Shown: positions 1 to 7,681, counted from the stretch's first letter. The stretch: 64,000 nt of DNA from Actinopolyspora halophila DSM 43834 (GCF_000371785.1 NZ_AQUI01000002.1:5133352-5197351), one strand, 5' to 3'. Made by a program: numbers and translations. The notes: generated from the sequence alone by a model not told the origin.

Positions 1-2
1 AC

Positions 3-221
3 AGCATCGACCCGAAGGGCGCGGAGATCTTCGTGCAGAACGCCGAGCTGCACACGCACGGATTCGTCACCCCGGATCTCGGCATGGCCGCCTACCGCAA
101 CTCCTGCATCATCCGGGAGATGCTCGGCGAGGAGTACTACCCGATCGAGCGCTCGATCGCCTTCCAGCAGTTCGGCGCTCCCGAACAGCGGAGCCGAGCG
201 GGAGAGGAGCCGGTGGCATGA
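3..221 (+). CDS. desB: Lysine/ornithine N-monooxygenase, C-terminal end (DesB-like)
   Basis: This is the last 72 codons of a gene that begins before the window. The residues (for example [19 protein letters not shown]) match the C-terminal end of the flavin-dependent lysine/ornithine N-hydroxylases (IucD/DesB family), which use FAD, NADPH and O2 to hydroxylate the terminal amine of cadaverine, lysine or ornithine in hydroxamate siderophore synthesis. The flavin and NADPH sites are not in view. Its TGA overlaps the ATG of the acyltransferase gene (ATGA), so the genes are translationally coupled. The substrate is inferred from the DesB-DesC-DesD order, which matches desferrioxamine operons; a lysine substrate cannot be excluded from this fragment. 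Confidence 0.85.
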   Translation, partial: SIDPKGAEIFVQNAELHTHGFVTPDLGMAAYRNSCIIREMLGEEYYPIERSIAFQQFGAPEQRSRAGEEPVA

Positions 222-805
222 ACGACGTCGTTTTCACCCGCACCGACCCACGACTCGGGGAGTTCGCGGTCCGCCACGTGGACCCGGCCGCGGACGTCGA
301 CCTGCTGCACCGCTGGCTCACCCACCCCAAGTCGGCGTTCTGGCTGATGGGCGAGGCCACGCGGGACGACGTGGCGCGGCAGTTCACCGACGTAGCGGCC
401 ACCCCCGGGCACGACGCGCTGCTGGGCACGCACGACGGGACGCCCGCCTTCGTGATGGAGCGCTACGACCCGGCCGGCAGCGAACTGGCCGATGCGTACC
501 GGGTGCTGCCGGGCGACGTGGGCATGCACTTCCTGGTCGCCCCGACCACGACGCCCCTGCGCGGATTCACCCTCGGCGTGCTGCGCACCGTCATGGAACT
601 GCTGCTGTCCGATCCGGACAACCGGCGCGTGGTCGTCGAGCCCGACGTGCGCAACACCTCCGTGCACCGGCTCAACCGCGCTGTCGGGTTCGAGGAGGTC
701 GAGACCGTGTCCGTGCCGGGCAAGACGGCCCTTCTCAGCACCTGCACCCGCGCCCAGTACCAGGCGACGGTGCCCGCCGAGCACGATCAGGAGGTATCCA
801 GTTGA
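218..805 (+). CDS. desC: GNAT-type siderophore N-acyltransferase (DesC-like)
   Basis: A 195-residue protein of the acyl-CoA N-acyltransferase family used in hydroxamate siderophore synthesis (DesC/RhbD/IucB-like). It would transfer an acetyl or succinyl group from CoA to the N-hydroxylated amine made by the monooxygenase. Recognisable features are the N-terminal [13 protein letters not shown] stretch (about residues 30-42), the central GMHFLVAP strand, and the C-terminal VVVEPDVRN...LNRAVGFE segment (about 139-160), typical of the acetyl-CoA-binding part of these enzymes. The ATG overlaps the upstream stop by 4 nt, and its own stop overlaps the TTG start of the next gene, so three genes form one tightly coupled operon. 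Acyl donor specificity is not readable. Confidence 0.85.
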   Translation: MNDVVFTRTDPRLGEFAVRHVDPAADVDLLHRWLTHPKSAFWLMGEATRDDVARQFTDVAATPGHDALLGTHDGTPAFVMERYDPAGSELADAYRVLPGDVGMHFLVAPTTTPLRGFTLGVLRTVMELLLSDPDNRRVVVEPDVRNTSVHRLNRAVGFEEVETVSVPGKTALLSTCTRAQYQATVPAEHDQEVSS

Positions 806-2607
806 GCAGCGCAGCAGCACCGCGCGAGGCCGCGGCCCATCTGACACCGCACCACTGGGAGACCGCCAACCGATTACTGGTGCGCAAGGCACTGGCCGAG
901 TTCTCCCACGAACGCCTGCTGGAACCCGCGGAAACCGCGCCGGGGCACTACCGGGTGAGCAGCGACGACGGGCTGGTGGAGTACCACTTCACGGCCGAGA
1001 TGGGGAGCCTGCGGCACTGGCGGGTCGACGCCGACAGCATCACCAGGCACTCCGAGGGCAGCGAGCAGCCGCTCGACGCGCTCGCGCTGTTCCTGGAGTT
1101 CCGCAAGACCCTGGGGCTGCGCACGGAGATGCTGCCCGTCTACCTGGAGGAGATCAGCAGCACGCTGTCCAGCAGCGCGTTCAAGCTGGCCATGCCCGCC
1201 ACGCGCTCGGCGGAACTGCTCGACGCAGGCTTCCAGGCGGTGGAGTCCGGGCTCACCGAGGGGCACCCGTGCTTCGTGGCCAACAGCGGGCGCATCGGGT
1301 TCGACAGCACCGAGTTCACCGCGTACGCGCCGGAGGCCGGGCAGGCGGTCTCCCTGGTCTGGATGGCCGCGCACCGCGACAGGTCCACCTTCACCGTCTC
1401 CTCCGAGACGAGCTACGCGGAGCTGATCTCGTCCGAACTGGACGAGGAGGAGCGGGCCGGGTTCGCCGCCGGGCTGCGCGAGCGCGGGCTCGACCCGGAG
1501 GAGTACCACCTCTTCCCGGTGCACCCGTGGCAGTGGGAGAACAAGCTCTCGGTGACCTTCGCCGCCGAGGTGGCGCGGAACAACCTCGTCCACCTCGGCC
1601 GCGGGACCGACGCGTACCGCCCGCAGCAGTCCGTGCGCACCATGTTCAACGAGAGCTCACCGTCGAAGCACTACGTGAAAACGGCGCTGTCGGTGCTCAA
1701 CATGGGCTTCCTGCGCGGGTTGTCCGCCGAGTACATGAAGGCGACCCCGGCCATCAACGACTGGCTGGCCGGGGTGATCGCGCGTGATCGGCAGCTCGCC
1801 GACTCGGGATTCGACATCCTGCGCGAGCGGGCCGCGATCGGATACCACAACGAGTACTACGAGGCCGCCGGTTCGAAGAGCTCCCCCTACCGCAAGATGC
1901 TGGCCGCGCTCTGGCGGGAGAGCCCCGTGCCGAAGATCCGCTCCGGGCAGCGGCTGGTGAGCATGGCCGCGCTGCTGCACGTGGACCGCTTCGGGGACTC
2001 GGTGCTCGGCGAGCTCGTGTCCCGCTCCGGGCTGGAGCCCGCGGTCTGGCTGCGCCGCTACCTGGACGTCTACCTGCGGCCGCTGCTGCACCTGTTCTAC
2101 GCCCACGACCTGGTGACCATGCCGCACGGCGAGAACATCATCCTCGTGCTGGAGGACGGGGTCCCCGAGGGCGCCCTGCTCAAGGACATCGCCGAGGAGG
2201 TCGCCGTGCTCGACGCCGACGCGGAGCTGCCGCCCGAGGTCGAGCGGATCCGGTCGGTGGTTCCGGAGCACCTGCGCGAGCTGTCCCTGCTCACCGACGT
2301 GTTCGACTGCTTCTTCCGCTTCCTGTGCTCGATCGCCTCCACCGAGGGCGTGCTCAGCGAGGAGGTCTTCTGGAGGACCGTGGCCGAGTGCGTGGCCGAC
2401 TACCAGCGGGACAACCCCGAGCTGCGGGACAAGTTCCGGCGGCACGACCTGTTCACCGAGTGGTTCTCGCTGTCCTGCCTGAACAGGCTGCAGCTCGGCG
2501 ACAACGAGCAGATGGTCGACCTGCAGGACCCGAGCAGCGCGCTCGCCTTCGCCGGGACCCTGTCCAACCCGATCGCGCCCCACGCGCCGGAGCTCGTGCA
2601 GCGGTGA
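802..2607 (+). CDS. desD: NIS siderophore synthetase, IucA/IucC family (DesD-like)
   Basis: A 601-residue ATP-dependent NRPS-independent siderophore synthetase. DesD-type enzymes adenylate a carboxylate and condense or cyclise N-hydroxy-N-acyl diamine units into desferrioxamines. The IucA/IucC core is visible: GHPCFVANSGR around residues 154-164, LFPVHPWQWENKL around 238-250, and SPSKHYVKTALS around 287-298 (ATP site). The C-terminal region resembles the FhuF-like domain fused to these proteins. The TTG start is preceded by AGGAGGT at good spacing and overlaps the desC stop. Length fits DesD (about 590-600 aa). The operon promoter, and presumably an iron box and desA, lie upstream of the window. 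The exact product (B, E or another hydroxamate) is not determinable. Confidence 0.9.
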   Translation: MSSAAAPREAAAHLTPHHWETANRLLVRKALAEFSHERLLEPAETAPGHYRVSSDDGLVEYHFTAEMGSLRHWRVDADSITRHSEGSEQPLDALALFLEFRKTLGLRTEMLPVYLEEISSTLSSSAFKLAMPATRSAELLDAGFQAVESGLTEGHPCFVANSGRIGFDSTEFTAYAPEAGQAVSLVWMAAHRDRSTFTVSSETSYAELISSELDEEERAGFAAGLRERGLDPEEYHLFPVHPWQWENKLSVTFAAEVARNNLVHLGRGTDAYRPQQSVRTMFNESSPSKHYVKTALSVLNMGFLRGLSAEYMKATPAINDWLAGVIARDRQLADSGFDILRERAAIGYHNEYYEAAGSKSSPYRKMLAALWRESPVPKIRSGQRLVSMAALLHVDRFGDSVLGELVSRSGLEPAVWLRRYLDVYLRPLLHLFYAHDLVTMPHGENIILVLEDGVPEGALLKDIAEEVAVLDADAELPPEVERIRSVVPEHLRELSLLTDVFDCFFRFLCSIASTEGVLSEEVFWRTVAECVADYQRDNPELRDKFRRHDLFTEWFSLSCLNRLQLGDNEQMVDLQDPSSALAFAGTLSNPIAPHAPELVQR

Positions 2608-2616
2608 TTCCCGCCC

Positions 2617-2652
2617 GCCGGTGGGATGTTTCGCGTGAAACGTCCCACCGGC
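2617..2652 (+). terminator. Strong hairpin after the des operon, with a parS-like centre
   Basis: Ten bases after the desD stop lies a 16-bp stem (one T:G wobble) around a GCGT loop, with no T-run. Position and stability suit a transcription terminator of the desBCD operon. The centre, GTTTCGCGTGAAAC, differs from the ParB-binding parS core GTTTCACGTGAAAC at one base; see findings. Confidence 0.65.
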
Positions 2653-2800
2653 AGCGTCCGGGGTGGGGGCATGGCACGCGACTAAGGACGCTGCTTGGGA
2701 GGTTCGAGTCGCGCGAACAGCGTGATAGGTGCGGACATGTCGGACACACTCCTTTCACAGTGTTCGAATATTTCGGTTTTCTGGTCCTGACCAGGAAGGA

Positions 2801-4039
2801 TCAGGGCCAGAAGATCACGACACGGGTGTGGTTCCTGTCGAGCACGAACCCGTGATTCATCCGCTCATCGGGGGTGTGGGCGGGGTGGACCTCGATGACG
2901 GCGCCGGGGCCGTGGCGGTGTTGCCGGTCCCACTGGCGCATCAGGTCGACGTACTGCTCGGCGAGTTCGGCGCCGCGAGGGCCGTGGCCGTGTACGCCGA
3001 GTTCGTGCCGCTCGTCCTCGGTGGTGCGCACCGTGGCGCGGTAGGCGAAGCTGTCCCCGTCAACCGCTGCCGGAACTCCCCGGCGGGCGGGGCGGCCCAC
3101 GAGCCCGCGATCGATGGCGGCTTGTTTCGCGGTCAACATGCCGCAGCCGGGCAGCGTGGTCGTCAGCCACAGGGTCAGGTCGTCGATCATTTCCCGGGAA
3201 CCGATGGTGATTCCCGACCACCGCTCTTCAGGGGGTGTGGTCAGCGCCTCGCTGAGCCCGGCGATGTTGAGACGTCGCTGCTCGTCGAACCGCAACCCCA
3301 CGTCCGCGTCGAGTAGCGCCACGTGCTCCTCGCGGGCACCCGCGCCCTGCATCGGCACGAACCCGCACGGGTGCACGCTTCGGCTGGTCAGCCGGTCGTC
3401 CGCGCGTTCCAGCGCGATCGACCGCATTACCCCCTGCAACCGAAGAGGGACGATCAGCCAGCCGCCCTCGACGAGCTGATCCAACCAGGCGGGCGGAATG
3501 TCCCACACCCCGACGGTGACCAGGATCCGGTCGTAGGGCGCCTGGTCGGCCACGCCGTGTTCAGCGTCGGCGCAGACCACCCGCACCTGGTCGTATCCGG
3601 ACTCGGACAGTCCGCGCCGGGCGCGCTCGGTCACGTCCGCGTCGATGTCGACCGTGGTCACGTGCCCCTCCGCGCCGACGAGTTCGGCGAGCATCGCAGC
3701 GTTGACCCCACCGGATCCGATCTCCAGCACGCGCATACCGGGCTGGACCTCGGTCTGCTCCAGCATGTTGGCCTGCATACTGGGAGCCGACACGGTCGAC
3801 AGCGCCATCCCGTCGTCGTCCCGTTTGACCACCACCGACCGGTTGACCCCGTACGCCTCCATCAGCGGTGCCTCCGGGGAGAACAGATGCCGGGGCACCA
3901 CCCGGAAAGCCCGCTCGACCGGATCGCTGCGCAGTGCGCCCATCTGGCGCAGTTCCTCGGCCATGGCCGCACGCAGAGCACCGGGCTGCGCGCTGTCCTC
4001 CGCAGTACCCTCATCAGCCATGTCACGTTCTACATCCAT
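2801..4039 (-). CDS. PIMT-like SAM methyltransferase, FxLD/RiPP-associated type
   Basis: A 412-residue methyltransferase related to protein-L-isoaspartate O-methyltransferase. The PIMT-type stretch STVSAPSMQANMLEQ (about residues 81-95) is followed by SAM motif I VLEIGSGG (about 104-111) and TVDID. The roughly 200-residue C-terminal extension ending in RVVIFWP is what I know from actinobacterial 'methyltransferase, FxLD system' proteins, whose relatives convert Asp to isoaspartate or aspartimide in ribosomal peptides (OlvSA, ThfM, imiditide enzymes). I chose the ATG preceded by GAAAGAGGT; an in-frame GTG ten codons upstream has no ribosome site. It is the last gene of a minus-strand operon of three small zinc-finger-like proteins. 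No lanthipeptide dehydratase, cyclase or ATP-grasp gene is nearby, so it is an orphan of its class. Substrate unknown. Confidence 0.75.
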   Translation of the reverse strand: MDVERDMADEGTAEDSAQPGALRAAMAEELRQMGALRSDPVERAFRVVPRHLFSPEAPLMEAYGVNRSVVVKRDDDGMALSTVSAPSMQANMLEQTEVQPGMRVLEIGSGGVNAAMLAELVGAEGHVTTVDIDADVTERARRGLSESGYDQVRVVCADAEHGVADQAPYDRILVTVGVWDIPPAWLDQLVEGGWLIVPLRLQGVMRSIALERADDRLTSRSVHPCGFVPMQGAGAREEHVALLDADVGLRFDEQRRLNIAGLSEALTTPPEERWSGITIGSREMIDDLTLWLTTTLPGCGMLTAKQAAIDRGLVGRPARRGVPAAVDGDSFAYRATVRTTEDERHELGVHGHGPRGAELAEQYVDLMRQWDRQHRHGPGAVIEVHPAHTPDERMNHGFVLDRNHTRVVIFWP

Positions 4040-4086
4040 GTGGATACCTCTTTCACGTCTTTGCAGCACCGAACCCGGTCGGCCAT
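4030..4086 (-). CDS. Possible 18-aa leader peptide overlapping the methyltransferase start
   Basis: A short frame starting at ATG with an excellent ribosome site (AAGGGGAT seven bases upstream) encodes 18 residues, including a CC pair, and stops 10 nt inside the methyltransferase gene in another frame. Third-position GC is about 72 percent. It could be a translational-coupling leader that delivers ribosomes to the methyltransferase start, or chance. Nothing in it looks like a known RiPP precursor. It is too short to judge by homology. Confidence 0.35.
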   Translation of the reverse strand: MADRVRCCKDVKEVSTWM

Positions 4087-4252
4087 TGCTAATCCCCTTC
4101 TATTTCCTTTCGGACAAAGCTCGGAGGGTTCTGGAGGACCGCCCGGTACGTCGCTGGGGCCGGGCGGGCACGGGTACACGCGCTGGTCGGGGATTCGCGG
4201 CACGCGTCCGGGTTCTGGGGTCTGGTCAGGTCGCCCGGCGGGGCCCGTAGCG

Positions 4253-4798
4253 CTACGCCGCGGGCCGGAGCTCCGCCGGATAGCGGCTGGCGGGTTCCGC
4301 TCGTGTGTGCAGCGCGGTCGCCGTGGTCGGCTCGCCGGTGTCCGGGTCGAAATCCGGCCACTGGGGACCTGACTCGTCAGTCACTCGTGGGAGGCGTCTG
4401 CGCAGCACCGCGCGCGGCGGGAGGTAGCCGACCGCGTGCAGGCACGGCCCGCACACCGACCGGTGCCGCTGCTCCGGCGGGTCGTAACCGGTGCTGCGCT
4501 CGTGCAGGCCGCGCACGGTGCGCCCGCAGGCACCGAGCACGGACGCGGAACCAGGGCCGACCACGACCTCGCAGGCGTGCCACTGGGCCTCGCCCTCGCC
4601 CGCGATCCACGTCCGGTCGGCCACCAGTCCGCGTGGTCGCGGGATCTCCGCCGTGACAGCGGCGGCATCGCCGGCCACGCCAGCCCCGCTGCCAGCAGCG
4701 GAATCCACACAGGCCCCCGGGGCGACTCGGACGACACCGCTATCGGCCCGTATCCAACGGAGAAAAGCAACCAAGATGGACAGAATCAGAGTGATCAT
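4253..4798 (-). CDS. Small HA/CG/CxxC protein with N-terminal membrane segment
   Basis: A 181-residue protein I cannot name. It starts with a hydrophobic helix (LILSILVAFL, residues 4-13) followed by an Ala/Gly-rich linker. The core carries H74-A75, then C91-G92, then C116-G-P-C119, a possible zinc site made of one His and three Cys. The same HA...CG...CxxC pattern occurs in the two genes immediately upstream, so the three appear to be divergent paralogues; this copy has gained a membrane anchor and a longer tail. It lies third in a minus-strand operon ending in the FxLD-type methyltransferase. Small Cys-containing 'zinc finger' proteins of this kind are common in actinomycetes near XRE/DUF397 genes and peptide maturation genes, but no activity is established. 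Confidence 0.6.
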   Translation of the reverse strand: MITLILSILVAFLRWIRADSGVVRVAPGACVDSAAGSGAGVAGDAAAVTAEIPRPRGLVADRTWIAGEGEAQWHACEVVVGPGSASVLGACGRTVRGLHERSTGYDPPEQRHRSVCGPCLHAVGYLPPRAVLRRRLPRVTDESGPQWPDFDPDTGEPTTATALHTRAEPASRYPAELRPAA

Positions 4799-4862
4799 GC
4801 GTTCCGGTCCAGATCGTTGAACGGGGAACCGACCGTCGCGCGGAGCGTGGCGAGCCGCTCTC

Positions 4863-5135
4863 TCAGCTCGTCACGAGCCACGACGGGTACGGCTCCCTGA
4901 GATCGTTGCGCAGGTCAGCGATGCCGGCGCGCGTCATCAGGCACGGCCCGCAGTAGCCGTGCCGGGAGAAATCCATCAGCACGGGCGGGTGCGGCGCGAG
5001 AGCGATCCACGCGCCGCACAGGCACAGCACCCAGCCGTGTCGGAAATCAGCGGCCAGGCGGGAACTCGTGGCATGAATCCAGCCGGAGCCCCACCCCAGC
5101 ACGAAACGCGCCTGCCCAGCAGCGCGCGAACTCAC
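4863..5135 (-). CDS. Small HA/CG/CxxC zinc-finger-like protein
   Basis: A 90-residue protein of unknown function. H21-A22, C40-G41 and C62-G-P-C65 follow the same order and similar spacing as in its two operon neighbours, suggesting a compact HCCC metal site. It has no signal peptide or membrane helix. Its GTG start overlaps the upstream gene's TGA (GTGA), so the two are translationally coupled and probably made in similar amounts. A gap of about 64 bp separates it from the membrane-anchored paralogue downstream. Inference: a small regulatory or scaffold protein belonging with the methyltransferase operon. Confidence 0.6.
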   Translation of the reverse strand: MSSRAAGQARFVLGWGSGWIHATSSRLAADFRHGWVLCLCGAWIALAPHPPVLMDFSRHGYCGPCLMTRAGIADLRNDLREPYPSWLVTS

Positions 5136-5458
5136 CCGGATTCCAGGAGGACACGGCGGTAGCCGTGCTCGCGAGCCATCGCGTCACAGTGCTCGCAGTC
5201 GATCATCGCGTCCGCGGTGCTCACCCCCGCCGCACCCTGCTGGGGAATGGTCGGAAACGGCACGATCATCGACGTGCCGCACAACGCGCGGAGCTGCGTG
5301 CGCACCTGATGCCTGCTCGGGTGCTCCCGCAGCGCGTGCCGCCGCCCGTCCGGCGGCCACTGCTGCGGCACCACCACCAGAAACACCACGTTCGCGTCTT
5401 GCTCGGGTCCCCGGAACGTGTCCTCACCGGTTGTCCCGCAGAACTCAGGCGGTAGCAT
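5132..5458 (-). CDS. Small HA/CG/CxxC zinc-finger-like protein, first gene of operon
   Basis: A 108-residue protein of unknown function and the first gene of the minus-strand operon. It contains H41-A42, C60-G61 and C88-E-H-C91, the same arrangement as the two downstream paralogues. The start is uncertain: three in-frame starts (5473 GTG, 5464 ATG, 5458 ATG) occur together, and I chose 5458 because AGGAG lies seven bases before it. It is divergent from the XRE regulator gene across a 336-bp spacer, which suggests that regulator may control it. Confidence 0.6.
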   Translation of the reverse strand: MLPPEFCGTTGEDTFRGPEQDANVVFLVVVPQQWPPDGRRHALREHPSRHQVRTQLRALCGTSMIVPFPTIPQQGAAGVSTADAMIDCEHCDAMAREHGYRRVLLESG

Positions 5459-5794
5459 GACCATGCTCCTCACTCAGAAATTGACTGGTTGGAGCCCTCC
5501 CCGCGTGCTACTTGGCGGTGGAACGCGGGAAAGACTGCTCGTCCGGTGGTTGCCGCCACCGGACGAGCGGTTCACACATCGACGGACGTGCTTGCCGTGA
5601 CGTCCACTACGGCAAGAGCAGTCACATCCTCATCCCCTGCTCCTCGATGCGTTCTTAGTGGACTGTATTACAGGAACGTTCCTATAACAACGTTCTTCTA
5701 AATTTGTTCGCAATGTGCACCCAAACGGAGGAACGTGCGTGTAGCACGGAGGCAATTGGATAGAGTCGCCGCAGGGACCACCGGAGGTGACACA
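5459..5794. promoter_or_regulatory. Divergent control region between zinc-finger operon and XRE gene
   Basis: This 336-bp spacer holds two perfect hairpins (12-bp arms at 5538-5567; 8-bp arms CTTGCCGT/ACGGCAAG at 5591-5616). An AT-richer stretch at 5655-5710 contains the palindrome GGAACGTTCC (5673-5682), and a second AACGTTC follows about ten bases later. The paired AACGTTC sites are plausible operators for the adjacent XRE protein, but that is inference. No clear -35/-10 pair could be assigned. Confidence 0.45.
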
Positions 5795-6646
5795 GTGGCC
5801 AAGAAGCCGGGACCGAGTGTTCGTCGCCGTCAGCTCGGCGCGATGCTGCGCCAACTGTGGCAAGAGGCGGGTACGAGCCGTAAGGATGCGGCCGAATGGC
5901 TGGAGATTGGCGAACCAACGTTGAGCAAGATCGAGCTGGGACGCCAAGCCATCAAAGGGCCGCACGTCAGATTGCTGTGTCAGCTCTACGATGTGGATTC
6001 TTCCACGGTGGACACGCTGCTTCGCTTGGCACGCGAAGCCAATCAAAGAGGCTGGTGGACTGCCTACCGCAACACGGTGCCCTCGTGGTTTCGACACTAC
6101 GTCGGTTTGGAAAGCGACGCTGCGGACATCTGGGCGTACGAAGCGGAGTTCGTTCCAGGACTACTCCAGACCACCGAGTACACCAGGGCAATTACCCGTG
6201 CCTCCCGCCCCGAGATCAGTGACGAAGAACTGGACAAGGAAATCGCCGTTCGACGAGAACGCCAGACTCGTCTGCACGACGAGCATCCACCACGTCTCCA
6301 CCTGATCGTCAACGAAGCCGTCGTACGACGCCAGGTGGGCGGTTCCGAAGTGATGAGCGAACAGCTCGAACACCTGCTCCGCTCATCGAAGCTCGATCAC
6401 ATCTCGCTCCGGGCGTTGCCGTTCTCCGCAGGCGCACACGCCGCCATGACCGGATCGTTCATCATGATCAGATTCCCTGACGAGGACACCCCCGCCTTCG
6501 TCTATCTCGAGAACGACCGCGGCGGGATTTACCAAGAGGATCCCGGAGACATCAAGCGCTATAGCCTGGTGAGGGACCAGCTCACGAGATTGGCTTACAG
6601 TGAGGAAGACACTCGCGAGCTACTTAAGCAGCTGGTCCCAGCTTGA
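5795..6646 (+). CDS. XRE-family regulator with DUF5753 domain (WhiJ-like)
   Basis: A 283-residue regulator. Residues about 10-65 form an XRE/Cro-type helix-turn-helix (RQLGAMLRQLWQEAGTSRKDAA...EPTLSKIELG). The rest, from about WWTAYRNTVPSWF to the end, is the DUF5753 domain typical of actinomycete regulators paired with DUF397 proteins, as in WhiJ and AbaA-type developmental loci of Streptomyces. The GTG start follows GGAGGTGAC at ideal spacing; an upstream ATG (5735) lacks one. It precedes a DUF397 gene by 25 bp and diverges from the zinc-finger/methyltransferase operon. By analogy the DUF397 partner modulates DNA binding, often as part of a repressor module. The target genes here are inferred from position only. 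Confidence 0.85.
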   Translation: MAKKPGPSVRRRQLGAMLRQLWQEAGTSRKDAAEWLEIGEPTLSKIELGRQAIKGPHVRLLCQLYDVDSSTVDTLLRLAREANQRGWWTAYRNTVPSWFRHYVGLESDAADIWAYEAEFVPGLLQTTEYTRAITRASRPEISDEELDKEIAVRRERQTRLHDEHPPRLHLIVNEAVVRRQVGGSEVMSEQLEHLLRSSKLDHISLRALPFSAGAHAAMTGSFIMIRFPDEDTPAFVYLENDRGGIYQEDPGDIKRYSLVRDQLTRLAYSEEDTRELLKQLVPA

Positions 6647-6671
6647 CGTACGCACCTGGAAAGGGAACGGA

Positions 6672-6881
6672 ATGGCTCCGGACGATCTTGCGAACGCTGC
6701 GTGGCGTAAGAGCAGCCGAAGCAGCGGTAACGGCGGTGCCTGCGTTGAAGTGGGGATCGCGCCTTCCGCTGCTGGAGTACGCGACACGAAACTGGGCGAG
6801 GAAAGCCCCACCCTCGCGTTCACACGTTCGCAGTGGGGCTCCTTCCTCGACGCGATCAAAAGCGACCGCCTCGACGACTGA
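6672..6881 (+). CDS. DUF397 small protein
   Basis: A 69-residue DUF397 protein with the family hallmarks WRKSSRSSGNGGACVEV near the N-terminus (about 10-24) and FTRSQWGSFLDAIK near the C-terminus. DUF397 proteins are co-encoded with DUF5753 XRE regulators and are thought to bind or relieve them. I chose the ATG preceded by GGAAAGGGAACGGA; an upstream in-frame start would overlap the regulator gene. A strong hairpin terminator follows immediately. Confidence 0.85.
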   Translation: MAPDDLANAAWRKSSRSSGNGGACVEVGIAPSAAGVRDTKLGEESPTLAFTRSQWGSFLDAIKSDRLDD

Positions 6882-6892
6882 CCCCGCTTCGC

Positions 6893-6927
6893 GAAGTCCC
6901 GCTCGGTGCGCCACCGGGCGGGACTTC
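6893..6927 (+). terminator. Terminator of the XRE/DUF397 operon
   Basis: Perfect 10-bp arms GAAGTCCCGC/GCGGGACTTC around a 15-nt loop, 11 bases after the DUF397 stop. This separates the regulator pair from the small genes downstream. Confidence 0.7.
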
Positions 6928-7162
6928 TCGTGGCGCGCCGCCGTGCCGAACGGTTCGGAGCCCGACTGCTGGAAAGCACCGATCGCTTCAGACGAGCACG
7001 GACTTCACTGAATCAACTCACCCGTCACGAAGCCCGAACCACAGCAGGCAGTACAACGAACTGACGATGCGATCACCGACCGGCAGACGCATCACGAACA
7101 TGCTACCTGGATGGACCGGCATACCTGATGTGGTCAGTTGAAAAACAAGGAGCTATGTTGCG

Positions 7163-7309
7163 ATGCCGATCGCAACTTCGAACGCTAAGCACGGTGCCTC
7201 GACGCAGCATGCCTCCGGAAAAGACGCCGGGACGCTGGCCACCGCCGTCGGAATAGCCGCCGGTCCAGGGGCGGCCGCCATCGCGGCTTCTTTCGGCCTG
7301 ATCGGGTAG
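7163..7309 (+). CDS. 48-aa Gly/Ala-rich hydrophobic peptide
   Basis: A very small gene. The N-terminal third is polar (HGASTQHASGKDAG) and the C-terminal half is a hydrophobic Ala/Gly helix ending in SFGLIG. AAGGAG lies ten bases before the ATG; third-position GC is about 73 percent. It has no Cys. The shape resembles small membrane-active peptides such as class II bacteriocin-like or type I toxin-like peptides, but I recognise no family. It is followed after 6 bp by a 31-aa gene and then a two-TM protein, giving a compact small-gene operon downstream of the XRE/DUF397 pair. Confidence 0.5.
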   Translation: MPIATSNAKHGASTQHASGKDAGTLATAVGIAAGPGAAAIAASFGLIG

Positions 7310-7315
7310 CTGATC

Positions 7316-7411
7316 ATGTCATGCGAGCACGAGAACGGCTGGACCTACATACACTTGATCGGAATGCCACCCTTCACGCCCGGCGGCGTCGTATGCAATT
7401 CCTTCGGCTGA
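7316..7411 (+). CDS. 31-aa two-cysteine peptide
   Basis: A 31-residue frame with C3 and C27, aromatic residues (GWTYIHLIG) and a PFTPGGVVC segment. Its third-position GC is 25 of 31, whereas the competing frame over the same bases (a possible upstream extension of the next gene) has about half, so this frame is the better coding candidate. The TGA overlaps the next ATG (TGATG). There is no obvious ribosome site; translation may depend on coupling with the 48-aa gene 6 bp upstream. The two Cys could form a disulfide or be modified. Function unknown. Confidence 0.4.
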   Translation: MSCEHENGWTYIHLIGMPPFTPGGVVCNSFG

Positions 7412-7626
7412 TGCCACAGGACAGGACCACGAAACCGTCCGTCAGACAACGGATCACACTGGCCGGCGTGCTCTGTCTGGCCGGAGGCGTCGTCGCTATG
7501 GCGGTGCTCCAGCTGACGGAGGTGATCGACAGGATGAACACGCTCATCACCGTCTTCTTCCTGTTCACCACCTTCGTCGGAGTCGGCGCATCCCTCGGCT
7601 GGTTGCCCGAACGTCCCGGACGATGA
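7411..7626 (+). CDS. Small two-TM membrane protein
   Basis: A 71-residue protein with two hydrophobic helices (about residues 17-35, LAGVLCLAGGVVAMAVL, and about 45-63, LITVFFLFTTFVGVG) and basic termini. Its ATG overlaps the stop of the 31-aa gene (TGATG), indicating translational coupling. Longer in-frame starts at 7321 and 7393 exist, but codon use in that extension is poor. Position after two tiny peptides suggests an immunity or partner protein, which is inference. I recognise no family. Confidence 0.6.
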   Translation: MPQDRTTKPSVRQRITLAGVLCLAGGVVAMAVLQLTEVIDRMNTLITVFFLFTTFVGVGASLGWLPERPGR

Positions 7627-7681
7627 AAAACCCGAGGGCGCATCGTGCTCTCCTGTACCGCCTCGTCGGGGATGCTCGCTG

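Noticed and set aside
2801-5458. A complete FxLD lanthipeptide cluster
   Set aside because: Only the methyltransferase type is present; no dehydratase, cyclase or FxLD-motif precursor was found in the flanking sequence.
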